Assembly: GCF_017306545.1 (NCBI RefSeq)
Contig: NZ_JAFKID010000018.1
Span: 62,001 to 126,000 of the forward strand
Reading direction: 5' to 3'
Length of the DNA: 64,000 bases
Origin: Mesorhizobium sp.
GTDB lineage: Bacteria; Pseudomonadota; Alphaproteobacteria; Rhizobiales; Rhizobiaceae
Of the stretch, positions 18,498 through 26,711 are shown in pieces. The notes under the pieces were generated by a model that saw only the letters and a list, made by a program, of their open reading frames with translations, had not been told where the DNA came from and did no database searches. Every line of letters begins with the position of its first letter. Positions within the stretch are counted from its first letter, which is position 1. A program made the translations under genes and the position numbers.

Positions 18498-19061
18498 ATG
18501 GCCGAAAAAATCACCGCGCTCGACCTGCCGATGGCGGAGTTGGGCGACGCCACCAAGGCTTATTTCGCCAAATGCGAGGAGAAGCTCGGCATGGTGCCGA
18601 ACGTGCTTTTGGCCTATGCCTTCGACGAGAAGAAGCTGCGCGCCTTCACCGACACCTACAACGACCTGATGCTGGGCGATTCGGGCCTCTCCAAGCTGGA
18701 GCGCGAGATGATCGCGGTCGCCGTCTCCTCGATCAACCATTGCTATTATTGCCTCACCGCCCATGGCGCCGCGGTGCGCCAGCTTTCCGGCGACCCGGCT
18801 TTCGGCGAGATGATGGCGATGAACTGGCGCGCCGCCGAGCTTTCGCCGCGGCAGCGGGCGATGCTGGAATTTGCCGTCAAGCTGACGGAAGCGCCGGCCA
18901 AGATGGCGGAGGAAGACCGCCAGGTCCTGCGCGCCGCCGGATTCTCGAACCGCGATATCTGGGACATCGCCGCCACCGCCGCCTTCTTCAACATGTCGAA
19001 CCGGCTGGCCGCCGCGGTCGATATGCGCCCGAACGGCGAGTATCACGCCATGGCGCGGTAG
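18498..19061 (+). CDS. AhpD-like carboxymuconolactone decarboxylase family protein
   Basis: A 187-residue protein of the AhpD/CMD fold, the type often annotated as peroxidase-related enzyme. The redox motif is C-Y-Y-C in NHCYYCLTAHGAAV, with the following histidine of the AhpD E-C-x-x-C-x-x-x-H pattern. Such proteins reduce peroxides or relay electrons from lipoyl or flavin partners. A strong ribosome-binding site, AAAGGAGAAAAAG, precedes the ATG. It diverges from the glutamate dehydrogenase gene and ends just before a palindrome that it shares with the convergent lysE-type gene. Confidence 0.88.
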   Translation: MAEKITALDLPMAELGDATKAYFAKCEEKLGMVPNVLLAYAFDEKKLRAFTDTYNDLMLGDSGLSKLEREMIAVAVSSINHCYYCLTAHGAAVRQLSGDPAFGEMMAMNWRAAELSPRQRAMLEFAVKLTEAPAKMAEEDRQVLRAAGFSNRDIWDIAATAAFFNMSNRLAAAVDMRPNGEYHAMAR

Positions 19062-19067
19062 TTTCTT

Positions 19068-19092
19068 CCTTCTCCCCGTTTACGGGGAGAGG
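19068..19092. terminator. Palindrome between convergent genes
   Basis: CTTCTCCCC-GTTTAC-GGGGAGAGG forms a near-perfect hairpin between two convergent stops (19061 and 19098). The same CTCCCCGTTTACGGGGAG core recurs near 3492, 59331, 59427, 61985 and 62155, so it is one unit of a dispersed family; its position here fits a bidirectional terminator. Confidence 0.65.
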
Positions 19093-19097
19093 AACGC

Positions 19098-19712
19098 CTA
19101 ACTCCGCGCGGCGATCGCCACGGCGGCGGCGCCCATGGTGCCGGCGCTGATGCGATTGGCGATCTTCATCGCGCGGCGGCTCTTGAGAAGCTTACGCGCC
19201 TGCGCGGCGGCGAGCACCCAGGTGAGATCGATGGCGACAAGCACCACCGCCATGGTTGCGACCAGTTCCAGCCAGCCGACCGTCGACACCGAGGCGAGAT
19301 CGATGATGGTGGGCAACAGCGCGAGATAAAACATCATGATCTTGGGGTTGCCGAGGGTCACGGCCATGCCGGCGAAGAACAGCTTTGCGGCCGAATCCTC
19401 CTTGGGCAGTTCGCCTGCCTTGGCTTCGACCGGCGCGGTCCACATCTTCCAGGCTAGGTAGGCGAGATAGACGACGCCGATCCACTTCACGATGACGAAG
19501 GCGAGATGGAAGGTCTGGGCCACGACCGCCAGGCCGAAGACGGCGAAGGAGAGCCATATGCCCTCGCCGATCCACATGGCGAGCAGGAACGGCAAGACGT
19601 CGCGAAAACCCTTGGAGATCACGCGGGCGACGAGCGCGGCGATGGACGGGCCGGGCGAGCCGGCTGCGACGAACAGGGCGGCGGCGAAGATGAGGAGCGA
19701 GGCGAGGTGCAT
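19098..19712 (-). CDS. LysE/RhtB family amino-acid exporter
   Basis: A 204-residue inner-membrane protein with about six hydrophobic helices and the LysE/RhtB signature near the N-terminus (AAGSPGPSIAALVARVISKG, where G-P-G/S-P is typical). Members export amino acids such as homoserine, threonine, lysine or leucine, but the sequence alone does not give the substrate. The start at 19712 leads straight into the first helix. An EamA exporter gene lies 43 bp upstream on the same strand. Confidence 0.92.
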   Translation of the reverse strand: MHLASLLIFAAALFVAAGSPGPSIAALVARVISKGFRDVLPFLLAMWIGEGIWLSFAVFGLAVVAQTFHLAFVIVKWIGVVYLAYLAWKMWTAPVEAKAGELPKEDSAAKLFFAGMAVTLGNPKIMMFYLALLPTIIDLASVSTVGWLELVATMAVVLVAIDLTWVLAAAQARKLLKSRRAMKIANRISAGTMGAAAVAIAARS

Positions 19713-19755
19713 GGCGGGAGATTACGCCGTATCCCACGCCGCTTGCAAGACGGCG

Positions 19756-20667
19756 TCAGGCCGCCGCCGCCTCGACCGGCGCGGCCAGTTTCGGCCTGGC
19801 GCGCGAGGCGATGAGACAGCCGCCGATGATGAGCGCGGCACCGGCCAGCGTCGTGCCGCTTACCGGTTCCCGGAAAAAGACCCAGCCGAGGATGATCGCC
19901 CAGACGAAGGCCGAATATTCGGTCGGGATCAGGTATTGCGCTTCCGCCCGCGCATAGGCCCAGCTCATCAGGCCGTGGCCAACCAGCGCCAGCGCCGTCA
20001 CGCCCGCCAGCGGCAGCCACACCGCCTGCGCCGGAACGGCGCCCAGCCAGGGCGCCGCCAGGCCCAGCGTCGCCCCCACGACGAGGTTCTGGATGAAGAC
20101 GATCTCCAGCGGCTTGGCGACCAGTGCCTGCTGGCGCGCCAGGATCAGGTTGTAGGCGTAGAGAAATGCCGAGACGATGACGGCGGCCATACCGACCATG
20201 GCGTCGGCCGCGTAGCCGTCATGGCTGAACTTGCCGAGCATGATGACGATCACGCCGGCCATGCCGGCAAACGAGGCCCAGACGGCGGTGCGGCCGATCC
20301 GTTCGCCGAGCAGGATCGCGGCCAGGAACAGCGCCGCCAGCGGGGCGATGAAGGAGAGCGCGATCGCCTCGGCCAGCGGCAGGCGGCCGAGACCGAAGAA
20401 GAAGCTCAGCGCGACGAAGGTGACGACCGCGCCGCGCAGGACATGCAGCCGCAGCGCGCCGGGGTTCGTTCGCCTGTCCGTGGCGGCGGCCCAGGTTGCG
20501 CCGGCCGTGGCCGTGGCGAGGATGGAGCGCCACAACAGCGTGTTATAGGCGCCTATGACGACGACGAGGCCCTTCACCGCCGCATCCATGGCCGACAGCA
20601 GAAAGATGCCCAACGTGCAGACCAGGATGGCCAGCAGGGGCGAGGTCGCGGTCTTGAGGTTTGTCAC
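19756..20667 (-). CDS. EamA-family (DMT) transporter
   Basis: A 303-residue drug/metabolite transporter with two EamA repeats of about five helices each (first from LAILVCTLGIFLLSAMDAA, second from MVGMAAVIVSAFLYAYNLIL). The RSILATA and FFGLGRLPLAEAIALSFIAPL segments are typical of the S-adenosylmethionine/riboflavin-like and related EamA carriers. Substrate not predictable. It is followed by the LysE-type gene on the same strand with a short gap, so both may be one transcript. Confidence 0.9.
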   Translation of the reverse strand: MTNLKTATSPLLAILVCTLGIFLLSAMDAAVKGLVVVIGAYNTLLWRSILATATAGATWAAATDRRTNPGALRLHVLRGAVVTFVALSFFFGLGRLPLAEAIALSFIAPLAALFLAAILLGERIGRTAVWASFAGMAGVIVIMLGKFSHDGYAADAMVGMAAVIVSAFLYAYNLILARQQALVAKPLEIVFIQNLVVGATLGLAAPWLGAVPAQAVWLPLAGVTALALVGHGLMSWAYARAEAQYLIPTEYSAFVWAIILGWVFFREPVSGTTLAGAALIIGGCLIASRARPKLAAPVEAAAA

Positions 20668-20702
20668 GAGAGTGATCCGGCTGAACGGGATCAGCGGCTA
20701 GA

Positions 20703-20790
20703 GCGGATTTTGCCGTCCGCCAAGGCGCAGGCGAGTCGAACCCAAGGGCCACAGGCGAAACGGACGTGGCCCTTGGGCGGACAAGTCATG
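20703..20790. repeat. Nested inverted repeat upstream of vapB
   Basis: CCCAAGGGCCAC (20741-20752) and GTGGCCCTTGGG (20766-20777) are exact inverted copies around a 13-base loop. An outer pairing also exists, GTCCGCCAAGG (near 20715) with CCTTGGGCGGAC (near 20771), so the RNA has two competing folds. It fills the gap between the EamA gene and vapB and looks like another dispersed palindromic element. Confidence 0.65.
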
Positions 20791-20823
20791 CGCTTGTGCA
20801 AACTGACAGGGAAGATTAAATCT

Positions 20824-20840
20824 AGCTTAAGCCAGCTTAA
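20824..20840. promoter_or_regulatory. Possible vapBC promoter/operator
   Basis: An AT-rich stretch directly upstream of the antitoxin gene carries AGCTTAA twice, at 20824-20830 and 20834-20840, ten bases apart. The first copy sits inside the palindrome GCTTAAGC. VapB antitoxins usually bind near-palindromes by their own start; this is the only candidate I see. Inference only. Confidence 0.4.
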
Positions 20841-20857
20841 ATTGAGAGGTGCAGTTC

Positions 20858-21100
20858 ATGCGCACTGTTGCCGCCTTCGATGCCAAGAACCGCCTCGGCT
20901 CCCTGCTCGATCTTGTCGAGCAGGGCGAGGAAGTGACGATCACCCGGCATGGCAAGCCGGTTGCGAAACTGGTCGCGCCCGTCGAAAAATTCGACCGGAG
21001 CGAGGCGCTAAAAGCGGTGGAGGAGATCAGGAAGATGCGAAAGGGTGTTACGCTCGGCGGGCTCTCGATCAAGGATATGATCAACGAAGGCCGCAAATGA
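20858..21100 (+). CDS. vapB: VapB/Phd-type antitoxin
   Basis: An 80-residue antitoxin of the Phd/YefM type. The N-terminus MRTVAAFDAKNRLGSLLDLVEQGEEVTITRHGKPVAKLV is the typical dimerisation and DNA-binding part (residues 1-40); the C-terminal helix-rich tail should neutralise the toxin. The ATG at 20858 follows GAGAGG; an upstream GTG at 20849 is possible. Its TGA overlaps the toxin's ATG by 4 bp (ATGA), the usual arrangement for translational coupling. Local base composition is less GC-rich than the neighbours. Confidence 0.92.
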   Translation: MRTVAAFDAKNRLGSLLDLVEQGEEVTITRHGKPVAKLVAPVEKFDRSEALKAVEEIRKMRKGVTLGGLSIKDMINEGRK

Positions 21101-21510
21101 GCGTCGTTGTCGACGCGTCCATTGCTTTGGCATGGCTCTTCGATGACGAAGTCACGCCTGAGATCGATCAGCTCTTCGTTTCCCTCGCCTTGAGGAGCGG
21201 GTATGTTCCGGAACATTGGCGCCTGGAGGTAGCAAGCGGCTTTCGTATCGCCGTGCGCCGAGGTCGCGCCAAGGCCGAATATAGGAGCGAGGCCCTGGCG
21301 CAGCTGGCCAAGCTGCCGATTGAGATAGATTCAGAGACAAATACCCACGCTTGGCATGCAACGCTGCGACTGGCCGACCGCCGTGGTCTGACACCCTATG
21401 ATGCCGCCTATCTGGAACTGGCGCAGCGGCGGCGCCTGCCGCTGGCCACACTGGATCGCGATCTCGCGAATGCCGCCGAAGCTGAGGGCGTGACCGTTCA
21501 GGGGCGGTAA
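21097..21510 (+). CDS. vapC: VapC toxin, PIN-domain ribonuclease
   Basis: A 137-residue PIN-domain protein, expected to be a Mg2+-dependent RNase toxin. The acidic active site is visible: D7 in VVVDASIALAWLF, E44 in HWRLEVASGF, D98 and D101-like acids in LTPYDAAYLELA, and a final aspartate in LATLDRDLANAA. The gene is full-length with all acids, so it should be active. It overlaps vapB by 4 bp. The frame is open far upstream, but the start is fixed by the vapB overlap. Confidence 0.93.
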   Translation: MSVVVDASIALAWLFDDEVTPEIDQLFVSLALRSGYVPEHWRLEVASGFRIAVRRGRAKAEYRSEALAQLAKLPIEIDSETNTHAWHATLRLADRRGLTPYDAAYLELAQRRRLPLATLDRDLANAAEAEGVTVQGR

Positions 21511-21530
21511 TTTGGAAGCATCGGCGCGCC

Positions 21531-23357
21531 CTACGCCGCGCCGGCGACCTTCTGCTTCTCGAAGCGCTTGCGCTCGTTCGGGTCGAGATAGAGCTTGCGC
21601 AGCCGGATCGACTTCGGCGTCACTTCGACCAGTTCGTCGTCCTGAATCCAGGCCAGCGCCCGCTCCAGCGTCATGCGCACCGGCGGAGTGAGTTTTACCG
21701 CCTCGTCCTTGCCGGCGGCGCGGATGTTGGTGAGCTTCTTGCCCTTCAAGACGTTCACTTCGAGATCGTTGTCCCTCGAATGGATGCCGATGATCATGCC
21801 CTGGTAGACCTTGACGCCGGCGTCGATCACCATCGGGCCGCGATCCTCCAGGTTGAACAGCGCATAGGCGACCGCCTCGCCCTGGTCGTTGGAGATCAGC
21901 ACGCCGTTGACGCGGCCGGGCAGCTCGCCCTTGTAGGGTTCGTAGGCGTGGAACAGCCGGTTCATCACCGCCGTACCGCGCGTGTCGGTCAACAGTTCCG
22001 ACTGGTAGCCGATGAGGCCGCGCGTCGGCGCGTGGAAAACGAGGCGCTGGCGGTTGCCGCCGGAGGAGCGCAGCTCGATCATCTCGGCCTTACGCTCGCT
22101 CATCTTCTGCACCACGACGCCGGCATGTTCCTCGTCGACGTCGATGACGACTTCCTCGACGGGTTCCAGCAGTTGCCCGGCCTCGTCCTTCTGCATGACG
22201 ACGCGCGGCCGCGAAACAGCGAGCTCGAAGCCCTCGCGGCGCATCGTCTCGATCAGCACGGCAAGCTGCAACTCGCCGCGGCCGGAGACGTAGAACGAAT
22301 CCTTGTCGGCCGATTCCTCGATCTTCAGCGCGACGTTGCCCTCGGCCTCTTTCAGCAGGCGGTCGCGAATGACGCGGCTCGTGACCTTATCGCCTTCGGT
22401 ACCGGCGAGCGGCGAATCGTTGACGAGGAAGGACATGGTGACGGTCGGCGGGTCGATCGGCTGGGCCGCCATCGGCTCGCTCACCGACGGATCGCAGAAG
22501 GTGTCTGCGACGGTGCCCTTCTGGAGGCCCGCGATGGCGACGATGTCGCCGGCCTGCGCCTCTTCGATCGGCTGGCGCTCGAGGCCGCGGAAGGCGAGGA
22601 TCTTCGAGACGCGGCCGGTTTCCAGCAACGTGCCGTCGTGATGCAGCACCTTCACGGCCTGGTTGGGTTTCAGCGAGCCGGAGGCGATGCGGCCGGTGAT
22701 GATGCGGCCGAGGAAGGGATTGGCCTCCAGGATGGTGCCGATCATGCGGAACGGGCCGGGCTCGACGGCCGGCGCCGGCACGTGCTTCAGCACCAGATCG
22801 AACAGCGGGGCTAGGCCCTGGTCCTTCGGCCCCTCCGGTTTCTCGGCGACCCAGCCGTCGCGGCCGGAGCCGTAGAGGATGGGGAAATCGAGCTGCTCGT
22901 CGGTGGCGTCGAGTGCCGCGAACAGGTCGAACACCTCGTTGATGACCTCCGTCTCGCGGGCGTCCGGGCGGTCGATCTTGTTGATGACGACGATCGGCTT
23001 CAAGCCGACCTTCAGCGCCTTGCCGACGACGAACTTGGTCTGCGGCATCGGGCCTTCGGCGGCGTCGACCAGCACGATGGCGGAATCGACCATCGACAGG
23101 ATGCGCTCCACCTCGCCGCCGAAGTCGGCGTGGCCGGGCGTGTCGACGATGTTGATGCGGGTGCCGTGCCAGTCCACCGAGGTGGCTTTGGCTAGAATGG
23201 TGATGCCGCGTTCCTTTTCGATGTCGTTGGAATCCATGGCGCGTTCGGCGACGCGCTGGTTCTCGCGGAAGGCGCCGGATTGTTTGAGAAGCGCGTCGAC
23301 CAGCGTGGTCTTGCCATGGTCGACATGCGCGATGATCGCGATGTTGCGGATATCCAT
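21531..23357 (-). CDS. typA: Ribosome-binding GTPase TypA/BipA
   Basis: A 608-residue translational GTPase that binds ribosomes and is important under stress and at low temperature. G1 is AHVDHGKTT near the N-terminus, G3 [15 protein letters not shown]4 NKIDRPDAR; domains II, III, V and the BipA-specific C-terminus (up to [18 protein letters not shown]) follow in order. I start it at 23357 ([16 protein letters not shown]), the family's usual N-terminus, although the frame is open to 23522. It converges on vapC with a 20-bp gap. Confidence 0.97.
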   Translation of the reverse strand: MDIRNIAIIAHVDHGKTTLVDALLKQSGAFRENQRVAERAMDSNDIEKERGITILAKATSVDWHGTRINIVDTPGHADFGGEVERILSMVDSAIVLVDAAEGPMPQTKFVVGKALKVGLKPIVVINKIDRPDARETEVINEVFDLFAALDATDEQLDFPILYGSGRDGWVAEKPEGPKDQGLAPLFDLVLKHVPAPAVEPGPFRMIGTILEANPFLGRIITGRIASGSLKPNQAVKVLHHDGTLLETGRVSKILAFRGLERQPIEEAQAGDIVAIAGLQKGTVADTFCDPSVSEPMAAQPIDPPTVTMSFLVNDSPLAGTEGDKVTSRVIRDRLLKEAEGNVALKIEESADKDSFYVSGRGELQLAVLIETMRREGFELAVSRPRVVMQKDEAGQLLEPVEEVVIDVDEEHAGVVVQKMSERKAEMIELRSSGGNRQRLVFHAPTRGLIGYQSELLTDTRGTAVMNRLFHAYEPYKGELPGRVNGVLISNDQGEAVAYALFNLEDRGPMVIDAGVKVYQGMIIGIHSRDNDLEVNVLKGKKLTNIRAAGKDEAVKLTPPVRMTLERALAWIQDDELVEVTPKSIRLRKLYLDPNERKRFEKQKVAGAA

Positions 23358-23533
23358 AAGGTCACTCGGAAGCGTTGCTGCGGCGCCCAGCCGTCGTTTC
23401 CCGGTGGCGTTTTCCTCCCACGCATGGATGGAGCCACGGAAACGGAACGAAGCGCTACTTTTTTCGGTTGCGCGGCTCTTACAGGTTTTTTCGCAATTGC
23501 GAAAGGGGACCCCGCACCCCAAATGACAGTTAC

Positions 23534-23575
23534 CAATTGTTAAACGCTTGCTGCGAAACTTTCATTAACCAATTG
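23534..23575. promoter_or_regulatory. AT-rich inverted repeat upstream of a secreted protein gene
   Basis: CAATTGTTAA at 23534-23543 is mirrored by TTAACCAATTG at 23565-23575 in an otherwise GC-rich gap between typA and the small secreted protein. The element lies 36-78 bp upstream of the latter's ATG, where a promoter or regulator site is expected. Which protein binds is unknown. Confidence 0.4.
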
Positions 23576-23611
23576 CGGAACCGGCACGCAGTCCGGGCTT
23601 GAGGGACCATC

Positions 23612-23896
23612 ATGCGCAGGATCGATGCCATCGGCAGGCTCGTGTCGCCCCGGCTGCTTGTGGGGGCGCTTGCTCTCGTGCTGGCCGCGGGCGCCGCGCA
23701 TTCGGCGGCGACGCGCACCGATACCCCGAAAATCGCCGTCGCGACGGGCGCAGAGACGCTGTTTCCCGATGCGCCGGACGGCGTCGACGCCACCGTGACC
23801 GGCCCGGTCAGCGCATCCTTCCGCCAACGCCAGGCCGACGCCGGCTGCGACAAGGCGGTCTGGCCGAACGTTCCCGCCGCCTGCTATCCGGATTGA
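23612..23896 (+). CDS. Small secreted protein of unknown function
   Basis: A 94-residue protein with a signal peptide (RRIDAIGRLVSPRLLVGALALVLAAGAAHSAA, cleavage near AHSAA) and a 60-residue mature part containing two cysteines (GCDKAVWPNVPAACYPD) near the C-terminus, placed to form a disulfide. The C-K/x-W-P-x-P-x-x-C pattern resembles small conserved periplasmic proteins of rhizobia, but I can name no family. It precedes the methyltransferase gene by 100 bp on the same strand. Confidence 0.7.
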   Translation: MRRIDAIGRLVSPRLLVGALALVLAAGAAHSAATRTDTPKIAVATGAETLFPDAPDGVDATVTGPVSASFRQRQADAGCDKAVWPNVPAACYPD

Positions 23897-23996
23897 CGGT
23901 CTGCGCATCACCCTGGCCACGCATGGTCGGCCCTGATATCGGGCGATGCCGGAGCGAAGCGGCGAACGCTGTCCGCGCAACTGAAAAGCCGCGCCG

Positions 23997-24644
23997 GTGA
24001 CGTCTTCCCGCGAAAAATTCATCCTCGCCAACACGGCGCTGACGGCTCCGCCGCATGTGCCGGAGATCCGCCTGCATCTCGCCGACGAGGCGCATGACCT
24101 GTGGCAACGCACGGAGGATGAGCTGGCCGAGATCGGCCTGCCGCCGCCGTTCTGGGCTTTCGCCTGGGCCGGCGGGCAGGGCTTGGCGCGCTACGTCCTC
24201 GATCATCCGCAAACCGTCTCGGGCAAAAGCGTGCTCGATTTCGCTTCCGGGTCGGGACTGGTCGCCATCGCCGCGGCAAAAGCAGGAGCGGCCGCAATCC
24301 TCGCCGCCGACATCGATCCCTTCTGCGAGGCGGCGATCCGCCTGAACGGGGCCGAGAACGGCGTGACGCTGGCCTTCTCGGGCGAGGACCTGATCGGCGG
24401 CGACGGCGGCTGGGACGTCGTTCTGGCCGGCGACGTCTTCTACGACAGGCCCTTTGCCGAGCGCCTGCTGCCGTGGTTTTCGGCGCTCCATGCGCGCGGC
24501 GCCGAAATTCTGGTCGGCGACCCCGGCCGCGCCTACCTGCCGAAATCCGGCCTCGAACGGCTTGCGGCCTACGAAGTGCCGGTGACGCGCGCGCTGGAGG
24601 ACGCCGAGGTGAAGCGCACGACCGTCTGGCGCTTCGTCCGGTAG
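23997..24644 (+). CDS. Class I methyltransferase resembling ETF-beta lysine methylase
   Basis: A 215-residue SAM-dependent methyltransferase. The SAM motif I is VLDFASGSGLVAIAAA (about residues 79-94), followed by the acidic post-I AADIDPF. The upstream signature PPFWAFAWAGGQGLARYVLD is the pattern of METTL20/ETFBKMT, which methylates lysines in the beta subunit of electron transfer flavoprotein and has an active alphaproteobacterial homologue. No ETF gene lies in this window. The start is a GTG at 23997; the Shine-Dalgarno is weak. Confidence 0.85.
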   Translation: MTSSREKFILANTALTAPPHVPEIRLHLADEAHDLWQRTEDELAEIGLPPPFWAFAWAGGQGLARYVLDHPQTVSGKSVLDFASGSGLVAIAAAKAGAAAILAADIDPFCEAAIRLNGAENGVTLAFSGEDLIGGDGGWDVVLAGDVFYDRPFAERLLPWFSALHARGAEILVGDPGRAYLPKSGLERLAAYEVPVTRALEDAEVKRTTVWRFVR

Positions 24645-24698
24645 ACCACTTCGTATTTCGGCGGTTCCGTCTCGCCGTAAACCGCCGTAGTCCCTCGC

Positions 24699-25616
24699 TC
24701 AGTCCTGCGACTTTGCCGCTTCCGGCAGAATCCAGTCGCGAAAGGCGACGATGCGCGGATCGTTTGCCGCCGCCGGCGGATAGACGAGGAAATAGGCGAA
24801 TTCCGGCGCGATCCTGAGGCTGAGTCCGAACGGCCGCACCAGGCGGCCTTCGGCCAGGTCGCCGGCGACCATGGCGAATTCGGCCAGCACCACGGCGCTG
24901 CCTTCGAGCGCCGCCTGCAACAATTCCGACGAGGTGCCGAAGACGACGGTGCGGCTGTCGTCGAAATCCGCGACACCGGCGGCGGTCATCCACATCGGCC
25001 AGTTCGGCCAGGTGATGCCCTGGCGCGACCATTCGATGTGCGCCAGCGTAAAGTTGACGAGATCGCGCGCCTGCCTGACCGGGGGGCCGGCCGAAAGCAG
25101 CGCCGGGCTGCATACGGGGCCGATCGCGTTGTCGAACAGCCGGTGCGCGGCAAGGCCGGGGTACTTGCCGCCGCCGAAGCGGATCGCCACGTCGATGTCG
25201 TCACGGTCGAAGTCGCGCAGTTCGGAGGAGACGTCGAAGCGCAATTCGATGCCGGGATGCGCCTCGCGGAAGGAGTCGATCCGGCGCATCAGCCATTTGG
25301 CGGCAAATTGCGCGTCGGCGCTGACCCGGAGCAGGCTTGCGCCACGCTCCGTCCTGCGCGCCCGCGCCACCGCCCGCCCCATCAGGTCGAGCGCGTCGGC
25401 CGAGGCTTCCAGCAGGAGTTCGCCTGCCTTGGTCAGCCGGATCGAGCGGCTTGTGCGGGTGAACAGGACGAGCCCCAGTTGGTCCTCGATCTCCTTGATC
25501 TGGTAGCTGACCGCCGCCGGCGTCAGGCCGAGTTCGTCCGCCGCGCGGGTGAAGTTGAGGTGGCGGCCCGCCGCCTCGAGCGTCCGCAGCGCGCGCATTC
25601 CGGGAATCTGGATCAT
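24699..25616 (-). CDS. LysR-family regulator, GcvA-like
   Basis: A 305-residue LysR-type regulator. The N-terminal winged helix (LRTLEAAGRHLNFTRAADELGLTPAAVSYQIKEIEDQLG) with LFTRTSRSIRLTKAGELLL, and the later SADAQFAAKWLMRRI, are the pattern of the GcvA/AmpR subgroup. I start at 25616 (MIQIPGMRALRTLEA), where the domain begins; the frame is open to 25745 but overlaps the divergent promoter. It is divergent from a DUF1127-like gene and may control it through the TCGTTTC/GAAACGA repeats between them. Confidence 0.9.
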   Translation of the reverse strand: MIQIPGMRALRTLEAAGRHLNFTRAADELGLTPAAVSYQIKEIEDQLGLVLFTRTSRSIRLTKAGELLLEASADALDLMGRAVARARRTERGASLLRVSADAQFAAKWLMRRIDSFREAHPGIELRFDVSSELRDFDRDDIDVAIRFGGGKYPGLAAHRLFDNAIGPVCSPALLSAGPPVRQARDLVNFTLAHIEWSRQGITWPNWPMWMTAAGVADFDDSRTVVFGTSSELLQAALEGSAVVLAEFAMVAGDLAEGRLVRPFGLSLRIAPEFAYFLVYPPAAANDPRIVAFRDWILPEAAKSQD

Positions 25617-25657
25617 CTCATTCTTCAAGGAAAGCTTGATGATTCGACAAGAACTAC

Positions 25658-25710
25658 TCGTTTCCCTCTTTTTCTTCAATGGGTCATTGTTCGTTTCATC
25701 AAGGAAACGA
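25658..25710. promoter_or_regulatory. TCGTTTC/GAAACGA repeats in divergent promoter
   Basis: TCGTTTC occurs at 25658-25664 and again at 25691-25697; the second copy pairs with GAAACGA at 25704-25710 across a 6-base gap. Two half-sites in one direction 33 bp apart plus an inverted one is the kind of layout that LysR-type regulators bind. It lies between the LysR gene (start 25616) and the small gene at 25751. A separate hairpin, GCCGGGC-TTGAT-GCCCGGC (25714-25732), sits just before the small gene's ribosome-binding site. Confidence 0.5.
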
Positions 25711-25750
25711 AAAGCCGGGCTTGATGCCCGGCCTGAAAGGAACACCAGTC

Positions 25751-26002
25751 ATGACCAGCTATGTCCTGACCCGCCCCGTGCCGCTCTGGAAAAGACTGCT
25801 GCACGTTTTTCCCGAGCGCAGTCCTGCCGCCACTCAGGGCCCCGCCCTGCCGCTTCAGGAGATCGAGGGGCTGAGCGACAGCCTGCTCGAAGATATCGGC
25901 GTCGATCCGCGCAGCGTGCCGCGCCCGTCCTATACCCAGGCCGTCAGCCTCGGCCTCTCGGAGCGCGGCTGGGTCCCGCCCCGGCCCGCGCATCGGCGCT
26001 GA
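25751..26002 (+). CDS. DUF1127-like small protein
   Basis: An 83-residue protein. The segment LPLQEIEGLSDSLLEDIGVDP resembles the DUF1127 core (x-L-x-x-L-D-D-R-x-L-x-D-I-G-I/V) found in small alphaproteobacterial proteins, some of which are linked to phosphate and carbon regulation. It is longer and less arginine-rich than typical members. AAAGGA precedes the ATG. Divergent from a LysR-type regulator. Its stop and the stop of the convergent L,D-transpeptidase are in one small palindrome. Confidence 0.72.
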   Translation: MTSYVLTRPVPLWKRLLHVFPERSPAATQGPALPLQEIEGLSDSLLEDIGVDPRSVPRPSYTQAVSLGLSERGWVPPRPAHRR

Positions 26003-26012
26003 GGCTCAGCGC
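25996..26012. terminator. Palindrome spanning two convergent stop codons
   Basis: GCGCTGA-GGC-TCAGCGC is a perfect 7-bp-arm palindrome in which the TGA of the small DUF1127-like gene (26000-26002) and the reverse-strand TGA of the L,D-transpeptidase (26006-26008) are symmetric. It may help to end transcription from both sides, but it is short and has no T-run. Confidence 0.4.
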
Positions 26013-26602
26013 ACCACCTTCAGCACGGTGCCGGCGCCAAGATGCGGCAACAGCCGCTCCATGGTGCGCCGGCTTACCGCCACGCAGCCCTGCGTCGGCG
26101 TGAAACCCGGCCGCGCCAGATGGAAGAAGATGGCGCTGCCGCGCCCGCGCCGGCGCGGCGCAATGTTCCAGTCCAGCACCAGGCAGGCGTCGTATAGCCG
26201 GTCGTCGCGCTTCATCCGCTCATGGCTGGCGCCGTAGGGGATTTTGACCGGCCGGTTGTAGTTGCGGTCCTGCGGCACCTCGCACCAGCCGAGATCGGCG
26301 CCGATCGGCGCCATGGAAAGCCGCGTGCGGCGCAGGCCTGCGGCATGGTCGCCGCGGAAATAGCCCGACAGGACGCGCATCGACGCCAGCGGCGTGGCGC
26401 CGTCGCCCTCGCGCTTGTTCGCCGTGATGCCGCCCCACCCCAACGCGCAGGGAAAGACCAGCGGCCCCGCCTTCAGCAGCCCCTGTGTGGGACGGCCCGG
26501 CCGGGCGCGTACGACCAGCGTGCCGAGCGTCGACGGCGTTTTTGCCTTACCCCCCTTGATTGTGCCGTTTTTCAGGTATGATCGTGCCAAGGAACAAATC
26601 AC
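26006..26602 (-). CDS. L,D-transpeptidase (YkuD) family protein
   Basis: A 198-residue protein with the YkuD catalytic pattern: H in FFHLARPGF followed by T-Q-G-C in TPTQGCVAVSRR, the cysteine being the nucleophile that forms peptidoglycan cross-links or attaches proteins. TQGC replaces the more common SHGC, as in other small members of this group. No signal peptide is visible, which is unusual for a periplasmic enzyme. The start is taken as the GTG at 26602; later GTG/TTG codons are possible. It is divergent from the cenR-like gene, a cell-envelope regulator. Confidence 0.82.
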   Translation of the reverse strand: MICSLARSYLKNGTIKGGKAKTPSTLGTLVVRARPGRPTQGLLKAGPLVFPCALGWGGITANKREGDGATPLASMRVLSGYFRGDHAAGLRRTRLSMAPIGADLGWCEVPQDRNYNRPVKIPYGASHERMKRDDRLYDACLVLDWNIAPRRRGRGSAIFFHLARPGFTPTQGCVAVSRRTMERLLPHLGAGTVLKVVR

Positions 26603-26711
26603 CGTGAACGCCTGTTGTTGCGGTCATCAGCTTCCGCATAAACGGCCGACGGTCAACAGGCGCGGGTATCGGGGACACTTGTTTTTTTATTGCCAAACAA
26701 CGGATTGATCC

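Noticed and set aside
20735-20745. GAGTCGAACCC resembling the 3' end of a tRNA gene (attachment-site-like)
   Set aside because: No acceptor, anticodon or D arms can be drawn around it; it is part of the nested palindrome upstream of vapB.
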